64,000 nt of DNA from Allocoprobacillus sp002160865 (GTDB taxonomy: Bacteria > Bacillota_I > Bacilli_A > Erysipelotrichales > Coprobacillaceae): NCBI RefSeq assembly GCF_042850985.1, contig NZ_AP031415.1:1612001-1676000 (forward strand). Direction: 5' to 3'. Each line of letters starts with the position of its first letter. Within the stretch, counting starts at the first letter, position 1. Positions 1 to 8,282 of the stretch are shown piece after piece. Made by a program: the position numbers and the translations under genes. The notes beneath the pieces were generated by a model. That model saw only the letters and a program-made list of their open reading frames with translations. It was not told the origin of the DNA and searched no databases.

Positions 1-1344
1 TTGATGATGACCTAAATAATCATAAAAAATCTGATGACAATAAGATGTCCCCACATACATCTTTAAAGACCCACCTTTTTGATTGGTCATGACACAAGCC
101 AATCCATACATTTCACGTGTCCAGCCAATGATATGACGATCATAAAAATAATCATTTTGTTGACCATAGGCATAATGTTTTCTCAAATATAAAAGTTTAT
201 CCAATATTTCATTTTGCCCTCTGATAACCGGTTTTGCAATACCATAATAATCACCATAAAAAACACATGGATAACCATCTTTTCTTAAAAGAATAAGTGC
301 ATAAGCCAAGGGCTTAAACCAATCCATCACCCATGACTGTAAACCTTGCTGGGGCTGTGTATCATGATTATCCACAAACGTTACAGCATTCATACAAGCC
401 TTTTGAACAAGCGTTCCTTCAAATATTTTAGACATATCATATTCGCCAAAACTATGTGATGCTTCATAAAAATGATAATGTAAAGGTACATCAAAAAGTG
501 ACATTCTACCACCTACCTGTTTTAAATAATGAAGCAGTTTTTGAACATCGCCATGCCAATATTCACCAACAGTAAATAACTCTTGATGAGTATATTGACG
601 CATACAATCAAGCCAACGACAAAAGAATGAAGCTCGAATATGCTTTAAAGCATCTAGACGAAATCCATCCAGATGAGTCGTATCCCAATACCATTTTCCC
701 CATCTTTCCAGTTCTTCAACAACTCGAGGATGAGAAAAATCCAAATCAGCTCCCATTAAATAATCATAGTTCCCATTTTCATCATCAACCTGTGTATCCC
801 AATTTTTATCTTGAAACAAAAAAGTTGCATGACGCTTCGTTTTCGCATCATAATCTATTCCATCAAAGCAAGTCCAGTCCCATGTAAAATCACTATATTT
901 TTGATGTCTTTGAGGAAATGTAAATAATGTTGGTACACGAATCCATTCTTCTTGGACTTTTACATCATAACGATTTTTTTGATTCACTTCACTTGCCTTG
1001 ACATCTTCATAACCATCCGCTCCCATCTTATGATTGAAAACAATATCCCCATAAACTTGAATATTATATTGGTGCAATGTTTGAATTGCCTTTAAATAAT
1101 CTTCTCTTGTGCCATATTTGGTCGAAATACTTCCTTTTTGATCAAACTCACCTAAATCATATAAATCATAAACACCATAACCAACATCATTGTTTCCAGC
1201 CATACCTTTATAAGCTGGTGGCAGCCATAAAGCTGTTATACCTATATCATGAAGACGTTTAGCATCTTCTTGTATCTTTTGAAATAAAAATGGTTGAGAA
1301 GGTAAATACCATTCAAAATACTGCATTAAAACTCCTTGTTTCAT
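1..1344 (-). CDS. Cytoplasmic alpha-amylase (GH13), C-terminus cut by window edge
   Basis: This enzyme hydrolyses internal alpha-1,4 bonds of starch or glycogen-type glucans. The 448 codons present show the GH13 conserved regions in order: DIVFNH (region I), GFRLDALKH with the nucleophile Asp (region II), GEYWHGD with the acid/base Glu (region III) and FVDNHDTQ (region IV). The N-terminus, MKQGVLMQYFEWY, has no signal peptide, so the protein should be cytoplasmic, like E. coli AmyA. The family is usually about 480-510 residues, so roughly 40-60 C-terminal residues lie beyond the left edge. The ATG at 1344 is preceded by a good GGAGG. The gene lies downstream of csoR on the same strand, separated by a terminator that appears to overlap its own promoter. 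Confidence 0.9.
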   Translation of the reverse strand, partial: MKQGVLMQYFEWYLPSQPFLFQKIQEDAKRLHDIGITALWLPPAYKGMAGNNDVGYGVYDLYDLGEFDQKGSISTKYGTREDYLKAIQTLHQYNIQVYGDIVFNHKMGADGYEDVKASEVNQKNRYDVKVQEEWIRVPTLFTFPQRHQKYSDFTWDWTCFDGIDYDAKTKRHATFLFQDKNWDTQVDDENGNYDYLMGADLDFSHPRVVEELERWGKWYWDTTHLDGFRLDALKHIRASFFCRWLDCMRQYTHQELFTVGEYWHGDVQKLLHYLKQVGGRMSLFDVPLHYHFYEASHSFGEYDMSKIFEGTLVQKACMNAVTFVDNHDTQPQQGLQSWVMDWFKPLAYALILLRKDGYPCVFYGDYYGIAKPVIRGQNEILDKLLYLRKHYAYGQQNDYFYDRHIIGWTREMYGLACVMTNQKGGSLKMYVGTSYCHQIFYDYLGHHQ

Positions 1345-1363
1345 ATCAATGCCTCCTACTTTG

Positions 1364-1392
1364 AGTATAAAGAAAAAAATCAAGAACTGCAA
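1364..1392 (-). promoter_or_regulatory. Putative promoter of the alpha-amylase gene
   Basis: On the minus strand TTGCAG (1387-1392) and TATACT (1364-1369) are separated by 17 bp. The -35 box lies inside the csoR terminator hairpin, so the two signals overlap. This is inferred from sequence only. Confidence 0.5.
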
Positions 1393-1409
1393 TAAACAGT
1401 CTTGATTTT
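1373..1409 (-). terminator. Intrinsic terminator after csoR
   Basis: Arms of about 11 bp (AATCAAGACTG and its partner, with one bulged base) enclose a short loop and are followed by a run of seven T on the minus strand, just after the csoR stop. Confidence 0.75.
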
Positions 1410-1412
1410 TCA

Positions 1413-1676
1413 TTATTTCATTAACTGATTAATGATATTCATCATTTCTTCAATTTTTAAATCAGCATCTTTACTGCCAATAGCATCATGAACACAATGT
1501 TGCATATGAGCACCAATAATTTCTTTATTTGCACGTTTTAAAATAGCTTGAGTTGCCATAATCTGATTAGATATATCAATGCAATAACGATCATCCTCAA
1601 TCATTTTGATAATACCATCAATCTGTCCTCTGGCAGTTTTTAGTAAACGTGTAATCTGCTTTTGATCAGCTTTCAT
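1413..1676 (-). CDS. csoR: CsoR-family copper-sensing repressor
   Basis: This is an 87-residue all-helical metal-sensing repressor of the CsoR/RcnR family (DUF156). The Cu(I) ligand set Cys32, His57 and Cys61 has the C-x24-H-x3-C spacing typical of true CsoR proteins, which supports copper rather than nickel or persulfide sensing. The gene overlaps the copA stop by one base (TAATG), so the two are translationally coupled and in one operon. The known family mechanism is that apo-CsoR binds a GC-flanked palindrome and Cu(I) releases it. A matching palindrome lies just upstream of copA, so autoregulation of the whole operon is likely. Confidence 0.92.
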   Translation of the reverse strand: MKADQKQITRLLKTARGQIDGIIKMIEDDRYCIDISNQIMATQAILKRANKEIIGAHMQHCVHDAIGSKDADLKIEEMMNIINQLMK

Positions 1677-1882
1677 TATTCAAAACCCTTTACACTATAT
1701 CCTGCATCTTCAACAGCTTTGACTAATAGACTTTCTTCTATGTCATGATCTAATTGAAGATAAGCACAATGATTTTCTAAATCAACTGTTGCTTTGACAC
1801 CTTCAATACTATTTAATGCCTGTGATACATGTTTTTGACAATGAGGACACATCATTCCTTCAATATTCATTTTCTTTTCCAT
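1676..1882 (-). CDS. Possible separately translated CopZ-like chaperone inside copA
   Basis: An in-frame ATG at 1882 (codon 760 of copA) has AGGAGG at 1891-1896 with 8 nt spacing, better than the site of many genes here. It would yield a 68-residue protein starting MEKKMNIEGMMCPHC, the normal length and metal motif of CopZ chaperones. Two readings are possible: a true internal start giving both a fused and a free domain, or the relic of an old copZ gene that lost its separating stop. The sequence shows the site, but use of the start is inferred. Confidence 0.55.
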   Translation of the reverse strand: MEKKMNIEGMMCPHCQKHVSQALNSIEGVKATVDLENHCAYLQLDHDIEESLLVKAVEDAGYSVKGFE

Positions 1883-4159
1883 TTGATTAACCTCCTGTTT
1901 TTTTATTTGATTTTGATATTTTGGTTTAAAAAATCTCAGTCTCAAAGCATTGCTGACAACAAAGACTGAACTTAAACTCATAGCGGCTGCTCCAAACATA
2001 GGATCTAATAACCAGCCAAAGAATGGATAAAACAATCCGGCTGCAATAGGAATGCCAATCACATTATAGAAGAAAGCCCAGAATAGATTTTCTTTAATGT
2101 TTTTTAACACAGCATGACTCAATTCAATTGCATTGACAACATCTAATAAATCATTTTTCATTAAAACAATATCAGCAGAATCCATCGCAATATCCGTTCC
2201 TGAAGTCATCGCAATACCAACATCAGCACGCATCAATGCTGGAGCGTCATTAATACCATCTCCAACCATGATCACACGTTGATTCTGTGCCTGTAAATCA
2301 CGAATATGCTTTTCTTTATCCTGTGGCAATACTTCAGCAATCACTTGAATTCCCAGTTCTTTTCCAATAGCATTGGCTGTCAAACGATTATCACCTGTCA
2401 ACATATAAACGGATAATCCCATTGCCTTAAGCTGTTCAATAGCTTTTGCACTTGTTTGTTTTAAAACATCACTAACAACAATCAAGCCAATGATTTGACC
2501 ATCATAAGCATAATAAAGTGGTGTCTTTCCATGATTTGATAACTGCTGTGCCAATGCTTCAACGGGTGACAAATCAATATCATGTTCTTTCATTAAACGC
2601 TGATTCCCCGATAAAATCATTTTTCCATGAATCCATCCTTTAAGACCTTTACCCGATAACATTTCAAACTGTTCCACTTTCTGCAAAGAAATCTTCTTTT
2701 CTTTTGCATAGGCAACAATTGCTTTGGCTAAAGGATGTTGTGATGAATTTTCAATAGAAGCCGCCAGTGTCAACAGTTCATCTTCACTCATATGCAATGC
2801 TTCGATTTGTGTGACTTGTGGTTTCCCTTGAGTGATAGTTCCCGTTTTATCTAAAATGATGCTCTGTGCTTTAGATAATAATTCCAGATTTTCTGCCGAT
2901 TTGATTAGAATACCTAGCTGTGCACCTTTTCCTGTCCCTACCATAATAGCCGTTGGCGTCGCTAATCCTAAAGCACATGGGCATGAAATGACCAAGACTG
3001 CAATGGCACATGTCAAAGCAAAATGGAATGTCTGCTGTCCCAGTGTCATCCATAAGATAAAAGTAACCAATGAAATCACAATGACAATAGGAACAAAAAT
3101 ACCACTGATACGATCTGCCAGTTTAGCAATCGGAGCTTTAGAAGAACTTGCTTCCTCAACCAGTTCAATAATCTGTGATAAAGTGGCTTCTTGACTTGTA
3201 TGTGTCACTTGAACTTGAATATAACCTTCAACATTCATTGTCGCACCAATCACACGATCATTGACAGTTTTATCAACAGGTAAGCTTTCTCCTGTAATCA
3301 TAGACTCATCAATAGAAGTCTGCCCATCAATAATGACTCCATCCAAAGGAATGCTTTGCCCTGATTTAACAACAACAATATCTCCTACTTGAACATCTTC
3401 AATAGCGACTTCTTTTTCTTGACCATCTTTTAAGATTGTCGCCACAGATGGCATCAGATGAATCAACTTTTCAATGGCCTCAGTTGTTTTCTTTTTAGAG
3501 CGTGATTCTAAATACTTTCCTAATGAAATGAGTGTTAAAATCATTGCAGCTGATTCAAAATAAAGCTGCATCATATATTGATGAGCTTGATGAATCTGTC
3601 CATGCCCCAAATCATAACCCATCATGAAAATAGCATAAATACTATAAATCGCTGCTGCTAAAGATCCCATCGCAATCAATGTATCCATATTAGGACTACG
3701 ATGCCATAATGATTTGAAACCTCTTTGAAAATAACCACGATTGATATACATAACTGGCAAAGTTAAAAAGAGCTGTGTTAAAGCAAAAACCATCATATTG
3801 CTTTCACCAACAAGGAAAGATGGTAGTGGTGCTCCCATCATATGTCCCATTGAAATATAAAACAAAGGAATCAAAAAGACAAAAGAAAGAATCAAAGATT
3901 TTTTCTTATCATCAACTGTTTCTTCTTGTTTTTGTGCTTGAACACTTTGTGTTTCCAAAGCTGCTTTATATCCTGCATCTTCAACAGCTTTTTGAATCAT
4001 AGCATCATTGACTTTATTTTCATCATAATCAACGACCATACAATTGCTTAAAAGATTGACATTGACATCTTGAACACCATCTAGATGTCTCACTGCTTTA
4101 TCAACATGAGCACTACATGCACTGCATGTCATCCCCATCACATCATATTTCTGTTTCAT
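1676..4159 (-). CDS. copA: Copper-exporting P1B-type ATPase CopA with C-terminal CopZ-like domain
   Basis: This 827-residue integral membrane pump exports Cu(I) using ATP. An N-terminal heavy-metal domain carries GMTCSAC (Cys12, Cys15). The membrane metal site SCPCALG, phosphorylation loop DKTGT, actuator TGES, HP motif (SSQHPLAKA), TGDN and GDGINDAP are all intact. Unusually, a second metal-binding domain with GMMCPHC (Cys771, Cys774) is fused after the last membrane helix; in most relatives the chaperone CopZ is a separate 68-70-residue protein. An AGGAGG lies 8 nt before an in-frame ATG (1882) at the start of that domain, so a separate 68-residue product may also be made. The operon continues into csoR and is preceded by a CsoR-type operator. 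Confidence 0.96.
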   Translation of the reverse strand: MKQKYDVMGMTCSACSAHVDKAVRHLDGVQDVNVNLLSNCMVVDYDENKVNDAMIQKAVEDAGYKAALETQSVQAQKQEETVDDKKKSLILSFVFLIPLFYISMGHMMGAPLPSFLVGESNMMVFALTQLFLTLPVMYINRGYFQRGFKSLWHRSPNMDTLIAMGSLAAAIYSIYAIFMMGYDLGHGQIHQAHQYMMQLYFESAAMILTLISLGKYLESRSKKKTTEAIEKLIHLMPSVATILKDGQEKEVAIEDVQVGDIVVVKSGQSIPLDGVIIDGQTSIDESMITGESLPVDKTVNDRVIGATMNVEGYIQVQVTHTSQEATLSQIIELVEEASSSKAPIAKLADRISGIFVPIVIVISLVTFILWMTLGQQTFHFALTCAIAVLVISCPCALGLATPTAIMVGTGKGAQLGILIKSAENLELLSKAQSIILDKTGTITQGKPQVTQIEALHMSEDELLTLAASIENSSQHPLAKAIVAYAKEKKISLQKVEQFEMLSGKGLKGWIHGKMILSGNQRLMKEHDIDLSPVEALAQQLSNHGKTPLYYAYDGQIIGLIVVSDVLKQTSAKAIEQLKAMGLSVYMLTGDNRLTANAIGKELGIQVIAEVLPQDKEKHIRDLQAQNQRVIMVGDGINDAPALMRADVGIAMTSGTDIAMDSADIVLMKNDLLDVVNAIELSHAVLKNIKENLFWAFFYNVIGIPIAAGLFYPFFGWLLDPMFGAAAMSLSSVFVVSNALRLRFFKPKYQNQIKKQEVNQMEKKMNIEGMMCPHCQKHVSQALNSIEGVKATVDLENHCAYLQLDHDIEESLLVKAVEDAGYSVKGFE

Positions 4160-4170
4160 ATAACACCTCC

Positions 4171-4189
4171 TACACCCCTGTGGGGTATA
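4171..4189 (-). promoter_or_regulatory. CsoR-type operator of copA
   Basis: The near-palindrome TACACCCC-TGT-GGGGTATA has C and G tracts with AT flanks, as in known CsoR operators. It lies between the -10 box and the copA ribosome site, where a bound repressor would block transcription. Confidence 0.75.
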
Positions 4190-4194
4190 TTATC

Positions 4195-4222
4195 ATTATA
4201 CACATATTTTTGTCAGATGCAA
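4195..4222 (-). promoter_or_regulatory. copA-csoR promoter
   Basis: TTGCAT (4217-4222) and TATAAT (4195-4200) are separated by 16 bp on the minus strand, directly upstream of the CsoR-type palindrome. Confidence 0.7.
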
Positions 4223-4232
4223 AAGAAATGAT

Positions 4233-4259
4233 AAAAAAACTATATCAATCATGATATAG
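4233..4259 (-). terminator. Intrinsic terminator after the 2-hydroxyacid dehydrogenase gene
   Basis: A perfect 8-bp stem (CTATATCA/TGATATAG, loop of four) is followed by seven T on the minus strand, just after the stop at 4264. Confidence 0.85.
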
Positions 4260-4263
4260 CTTA

Positions 4264-5229
4264 TCAAAGAGTTGTATGATAACGATAACCTGTTTCAAAA
4301 TCAACAAGATTTTCAAGTTCTTCTTGGGCTTTTAAATGATGCAGATTTCTAATCACAAGTTCTGTATAATAATGTCTGGCACTCTCCCAAACATATCCTC
4401 CAGATACATGTGGTGTCAATAAGACACGTTCCTGTTTCCAAAGGGGATGTGCTGGTGGTAAAGGTTCTTCCTCTAAAACATCTAATCCAACACCATAAAG
4501 ATGTCCACGATTTAAGACTTCTATTAAATCAGAAGTTGCTATAGCACTGCCTCTACCTACATTAATAAGAACAGCATCCTTTTTCATACGTAATAATTTT
4601 TCTTTATCAAATAAATGATATGTTTGTAAGGATTGTGGTAAAGCTAAAACCACAAAATCTGCACGTGGTAAAACATCATCTAAAGATTCAGTTGTATAAA
4701 TTTCATCCAACACATCTGGACATTTAGATTTTCTACGTTTAACACCAATGATATAACATTCAAATGCTTTTAAGCGTTTTGCAATCGTATAACCTAAATC
4801 CCCTAATCCAACAATGACAACAGTTTGACGATAAAGTTCTTTTCCCTGTTGATGAGGTTGCCATAAGCCTTGATCCATCTGATGAACATATGTCTTAAAA
4901 TTCTTATTAATCGCAAAAATCATTCCCAGAGTATGTTCTGCAATAGCACAGCCATATGTACCAGAGGCATTAGCTAAAAGTGTCTGCGGTGATAGAATCC
5001 CTTCTTTAACATAAGCATCACTACCAGCACTATTTAATAAGATAGCCTGCAGATGTGGACGATGCAGATCAAGTGATAAAGGTGGATTGCCCACAATGAC
5101 ATCACATTGATCAACCATAACTTGTGTCACACTTTTTGCGGAGGCATATATAAAGTTATCTTCTAAAAAGCATTGTTCAATGCGTTCAAAGTTTTCTTTT
5201 TGTAATGGAGCTAACATTAAAACTTTCAT
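4264..5229 (-). CDS. D-isomer-specific 2-hydroxyacid dehydrogenase
   Basis: This 321-residue NAD(P)-dependent enzyme belongs to the family that reduces 2-keto acids to D-2-hydroxy acids (D-lactate, phosphoglycerate, glyoxylate and hydroxypyruvate reductases). The Rossmann motif VGLGDLG, the NVGRGSA segment and the C-terminal LLTPHVSGG with the catalytic His are visible. The substrate cannot be told from sequence; the short form without an ACT domain argues against a regulated SerA. It follows the aspartate kinase gene by 9 bp, so the two are probably cotranscribed, but the metabolic link is unclear. Confidence 0.85.
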   Translation of the reverse strand: MKVLMLAPLQKENFERIEQCFLEDNFIYASAKSVTQVMVDQCDVIVGNPPLSLDLHRPHLQAILLNSAGSDAYVKEGILSPQTLLANASGTYGCAIAEHTLGMIFAINKNFKTYVHQMDQGLWQPHQQGKELYRQTVVIVGLGDLGYTIAKRLKAFECYIIGVKRRKSKCPDVLDEIYTTESLDDVLPRADFVVLALPQSLQTYHLFDKEKLLRMKKDAVLINVGRGSAIATSDLIEVLNRGHLYGVGLDVLEEEPLPPAHPLWKQERVLLTPHVSGGYVWESARHYYTELVIRNLHHLKAQEELENLVDFETGYRYHTTL

Positions 5230-5238
5230 AACAATCCT

Positions 5239-6561
5239 CTATTCATTTACAATAAATTCACGATAAATAGCTTTAATAGCTGGTTTAAAATAGCAGTTAC
5301 GTACCCCAATAATAATATTTAACTCACTTGATCCCTGATCAATCATTTTAATATTAATATTTTCTTTAGCCAAAGCTTTAAAGACACGTGCTGCTGTTCC
5401 TCGACTGGCTTTCATTCCTCTACCCACAACCGCAATCAAAGCCAAATCTGATTCCAATACAATAGAATCTGGATGAACTTGACGATGTAATCCTGCTAAA
5501 ATATCCTGTTCCTTATCAATAAATTCCTCCGTATTCACAATAACTGTCATCGTATCAATTCCTGAAGGCATATGCTCAAAAGAAAGATGATGATCTTCAA
5601 AAACCTGTAAAACTTTACGACCAAAACCAATTTCCGAATTCATCATATCTTTTTCAATCATGACTGTCGCAAAACCTTGCTTTCCTGCAATTCCTGTAAT
5701 CACATGTGTTGGTTTGTGACAAGTACTTTCAACAATGAGTGTTCCCTGATCTTCGGGACGATTTGTATTTTTAATATGAATAGGAATTCCTTCTTTACGT
5801 ACAGGAAAGACTGAATTTTCATGAAGAACAGAAGCCCCCATATAAGACAATTCTCTTAATTCTTTATATGTAATAGTTTCAATCACATCTGGATTTTTAA
5901 CAATACGAGGATCAGCAATCAAAAACCCTGATACATCCGTCCAGTTTTCATATAAATCTACTTTTCCATTTTTCGCAACAATAGAGCCTGTTACATCAGA
6001 TCCACCCCTTGAAAATGCCTTAATTTTACCACTTCCATCATTGAGTGAACCATAAAAGCCAGGAATCACAGCATAGGGTGTTTCAGATAGTTTTTGTGAA
6101 AGAATCGCATCCGTCTTTTTGACATCATAACGTCCTTCTTGGTCAATAAATATAACATCTTTAGGATCAATAAATTCAAAACCTAGATAAGCTGCTAATA
6201 TTCGACCATTTAAATATTCGCCACGACTCACAACATAGTCTTCACTAACACCATTTTCTAAAGCTTTTTGAATAATCGTAAACTCATCTTCTAAAGACAA
6301 ATCTAATTGTAAACCCTCAATAATATCTAAGAAACGCTCTTTCATTTGGTCAAAGTATAAATGAAATTCATTTTTTGTTTTCGCATAAAAAATATTATAT
6401 AACAAATCTGTGACCTTTGTATCTTCTTTAAATCTTTTTCCGGGTGCACTTGGCACAACAAAGCGTCTTTCTGGATCACTTTTAATAATATTATATACTT
6501 TTTGAAACTGGGTAGCATCCGCTAAAGAAGAACCCCCAAATTTTACAACTTTACTCATCAA
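5239..6561 (-). CDS. Aspartate kinase
   Basis: This enzyme phosphorylates L-aspartate, the first step toward lysine, threonine, methionine and diaminopimelate. At 440 residues it has the catalytic KFGGSS at the N-terminus, the GGSDVTGS segment in the kinase core and paired ACT domains in the last about 150 residues, expected to bind feedback inhibitors. It begins with two consecutive ATG codons; GGAGGGG upstream fits either. No other gene of the aspartate pathway lies in the window except metK, which is far away. It forms a two-gene unit with the downstream 2-hydroxyacid dehydrogenase. Confidence 0.92.
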   Translation of the reverse strand: MMSKVVKFGGSSLADATQFQKVYNIIKSDPERRFVVPSAPGKRFKEDTKVTDLLYNIFYAKTKNEFHLYFDQMKERFLDIIEGLQLDLSLEDEFTIIQKALENGVSEDYVVSRGEYLNGRILAAYLGFEFIDPKDVIFIDQEGRYDVKKTDAILSQKLSETPYAVIPGFYGSLNDGSGKIKAFSRGGSDVTGSIVAKNGKVDLYENWTDVSGFLIADPRIVKNPDVIETITYKELRELSYMGASVLHENSVFPVRKEGIPIHIKNTNRPEDQGTLIVESTCHKPTHVITGIAGKQGFATVMIEKDMMNSEIGFGRKVLQVFEDHHLSFEHMPSGIDTMTVIVNTEEFIDKEQDILAGLHRQVHPDSIVLESDLALIAVVGRGMKASRGTAARVFKALAKENINIKMIDQGSSELNIIIGVRNCYFKPAIKAIYREFIVNE

Positions 6562-6615
6562 ACCCCTCCATTTCTAACAATAGGATACATGATTATGAAA
6601 TTTTATTCAATATTT

Positions 6616-6647
6616 AAAGAAAAAATATCCCATTTCTGAGATATTTT
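6616..6647 (-). terminator. Intrinsic terminator after xpt
   Basis: The 8-bp arms AAAATATC and GATATTTT with a 10-nt loop directly follow the xpt stop and run into a T-rich tract on the minus strand. Confidence 0.7.
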
Positions 6648-7226
6648 CTATCTAAAAACAATTTCTCCCTTGATATCATCCATATGATCAATGATAGCTA
6701 AAGATTCTAAATGATAGCCTAATTCTCTAATCTTCTTTCCACCACTTTGGTATCCTTTTTCAATCACAATACCAATCCCTTCTACAGTTGCACCAGCTTG
6801 ATGAATCAAATCAATTAACCCTAAGACAGCACAACCATTGGCTAGAAAATCATCAATAATTAAAACATGATCATTTTCATTTAAATACTGTTTTGAAATC
6901 ACAACATCATTTGTATTTTGATGTGTAAATGATTCTACTGTTGTATGATATAATTCATCAGAGATATTTGATGATTTTGATTTTTTTGCAAAGACAACAG
7001 GTACATTTTGAAAATGTCTGGCTGTCATAACAGCTACACCAATACCACTGGCTTCAATCGTTAAAATTTTATTAATGGGATGTTTTTGAAAAAGTGTTTG
7101 AAACTCTTTTCCCATTTCATCTAAAAATGCGACATCAATCTGATGATTTAAAAAACTATCTACTTTTAAAATATTTCCTTTTTTTACAATACCTTCTCTA
7201 ATAATTTTTTCTTCTAACGCTTTCAT
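6648..7226 (-). CDS. xpt: Xanthine phosphoribosyltransferase
   Basis: This 192-residue salvage enzyme makes XMP from xanthine and PRPP. The PRPP-binding loop is VLIIDDFLANG, and the N-terminal MKALEEKIIREGIV and length match the Xpt family closely. It overlaps the preceding acetyltransferase gene by 4 bp. In Bacillus, xpt is itself controlled by a guanine riboswitch; here no riboswitch precedes it. A large riboswitch-controlled purine operon lies immediately upstream on the same strand, so read-through could add xpt to that regulon, although a separate promoter is also present before the acetyltransferase gene. Confidence 0.93.
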   Translation of the reverse strand: MKALEEKIIREGIVKKGNILKVDSFLNHQIDVAFLDEMGKEFQTLFQKHPINKILTIEASGIGVAVMTARHFQNVPVVFAKKSKSSNISDELYHTTVESFTHQNTNDVVISKQYLNENDHVLIIDDFLANGCAVLGLIDLIHQAGATVEGIGIVIEKGYQSGGKKIRELGYHLESLAIIDHMDDIKGEIVFR

Positions 7227-7747
7227 AATTCTCCCTTTTGTTGATAAACAATTTTAAATATTTCTTTTTTTATCATTTGATATTGTTGATCATCCATGAC
7301 TTTTGGATATGTCATGAATGTCAATTGAACTGAATGATCATTTTCTCTAAATGTAGGTTGTATATACTGATAAGGATTTAAAACAAATCCCATTCTTTCA
7401 TAAAACTGGATACGTTTTCGAGATATTTCATCATGAGGAACTTCCACTTCTAAAAATAAGAATTTATCTTTATACAAATGACAAAATTGTTGTAGAAAGT
7501 ATGTTCCTAATCCTTGACCACGCATCTTTGTTTCAATTGCAAAGTTTTCTAAATAAACACAATTTTCTAATTCCCATACAATCATTGCCCCTTGTAACTC
7601 ATTATGATCATATTTTGCATAAATGCTAAATAGATTTTGTTGAAATAACTTTTTCATCTGTTCATAGGGTCTTAACTCTTCCAATACAAAAGATCGCTGA
7701 AATAAATGATAAACATCATCAAACTGTGATATAGATATTTTCTCCAT
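7223..7747 (-). CDS. GNAT-family N-acetyltransferase
   Basis: This is a 174-residue acetyl-CoA-dependent acyltransferase of the GNAT fold. The acetyl-CoA pyrophosphate loop is visible as TKMRGQGLGTYFL, followed by the typical RIQFYERMGF helix near residues 125-135. The substrate is unknown. The stop overlaps the xpt start by 4 bp, so the two are coupled. A promoter-like pair (TTGGTA, TAGAAT) lies just upstream, inside and after the end of the preceding gene. Confidence 0.8.
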   Translation of the reverse strand: MEKISISQFDDVYHLFQRSFVLEELRPYEQMKKLFQQNLFSIYAKYDHNELQGAMIVWELENCVYLENFAIETKMRGQGLGTYFLQQFCHLYKDKFLFLEVEVPHDEISRKRIQFYERMGFVLNPYQYIQPTFRENDHSVQLTFMTYPKVMDDQQYQMIKKEIFKIVYQQKGEL

Positions 7748-7767
7748 TGTTTCACCACCTTATATCC

Positions 7768-7796
7768 ATTCTAGCATAATCCATTCAGGATACCAA
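7768..7796 (-). promoter_or_regulatory. Putative promoter for the GNAT gene and xpt
   Basis: TTGGTA (7791-7796) and TAGAAT (7768-7773) are 17 bp apart on the minus strand, with TGC before the -10 (extended -10). Confidence 0.5.
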
Positions 7797-8282
7797 GTCT
7801 GCTTGTTCAAGTTGTAATAAAAATATCTTGACATCAATGTCTTTTCCATAGCCACCTAATTTTTGTGATGAACCAATGACACGATGACATGGTATAAGCA
7901 GTGAAAATGGGCATTCACGCAAAGCACTTCCAACAGCCCTATAAGCCCGCGGATGTCCAATCTTTTCAGCAATATCACGATAGCTTCTTGTTTGACCATA
8001 TGGAATGTCCATAACAGCCTGCCAAACTTTCTTTTGAAAAGCTGTTCCTTTTAAAAATATATAATGGAAATCAAAAGTTTGTCTTCTTTTTTGAAAATAT
8101 TCTTCAAGCTGCTTGGCTATATTTTTTAAACACTTTGTATTTTCGTAAATACCATTTTCTAAAAGGATTGGTTGACCACAATAAATAATGGCTTGATCTT
8201 TACAGGCAATCATTATTTTCCCAATAGGAAATGTATACTGATAATAATAAATTGTCTTATTCATCTGGCATTTCTTTGGCAT
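7785..8282 (-). CDS. ogt: Methylated-DNA-[protein]-cysteine S-methyltransferase
   Basis: This suicide repair protein removes methyl groups from O6-methylguanine by transferring them to its own cysteine. It has 165 residues, with the active-site motif PCHRVIGS near residue 135 and the helix segment AFQKKVWQAVMDIPYGQTRSYRDIA typical of the Ogt/MGT family. It is the last gene of the purine-riboswitch operon and overlaps the amidohydrolase gene by 26 bp, so its expression should follow guanine availability. Confidence 0.92.
   Translation of the reverse strand: MPKKCQMNKTIYYYQYTFPIGKIMIACKDQAIIYCGQPILLENGIYENTKCLKNIAKQLEEYFQKRRQTFDFHYIFLKGTAFQKKVWQAVMDIPYGQTRSYRDIAEKIGHPRAYRAVGSALRECPFSLLIPCHRVIGSSQKLGGYGKDIDVKIFLLQLEQADLVS

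Noticed and set aside
2832..3194. Plus-strand open frame of 120 codons inside copA
   Set aside because: It lies wholly opposite a conserved copA region with intact motifs and has no ribosome site, so it is a shadow frame.
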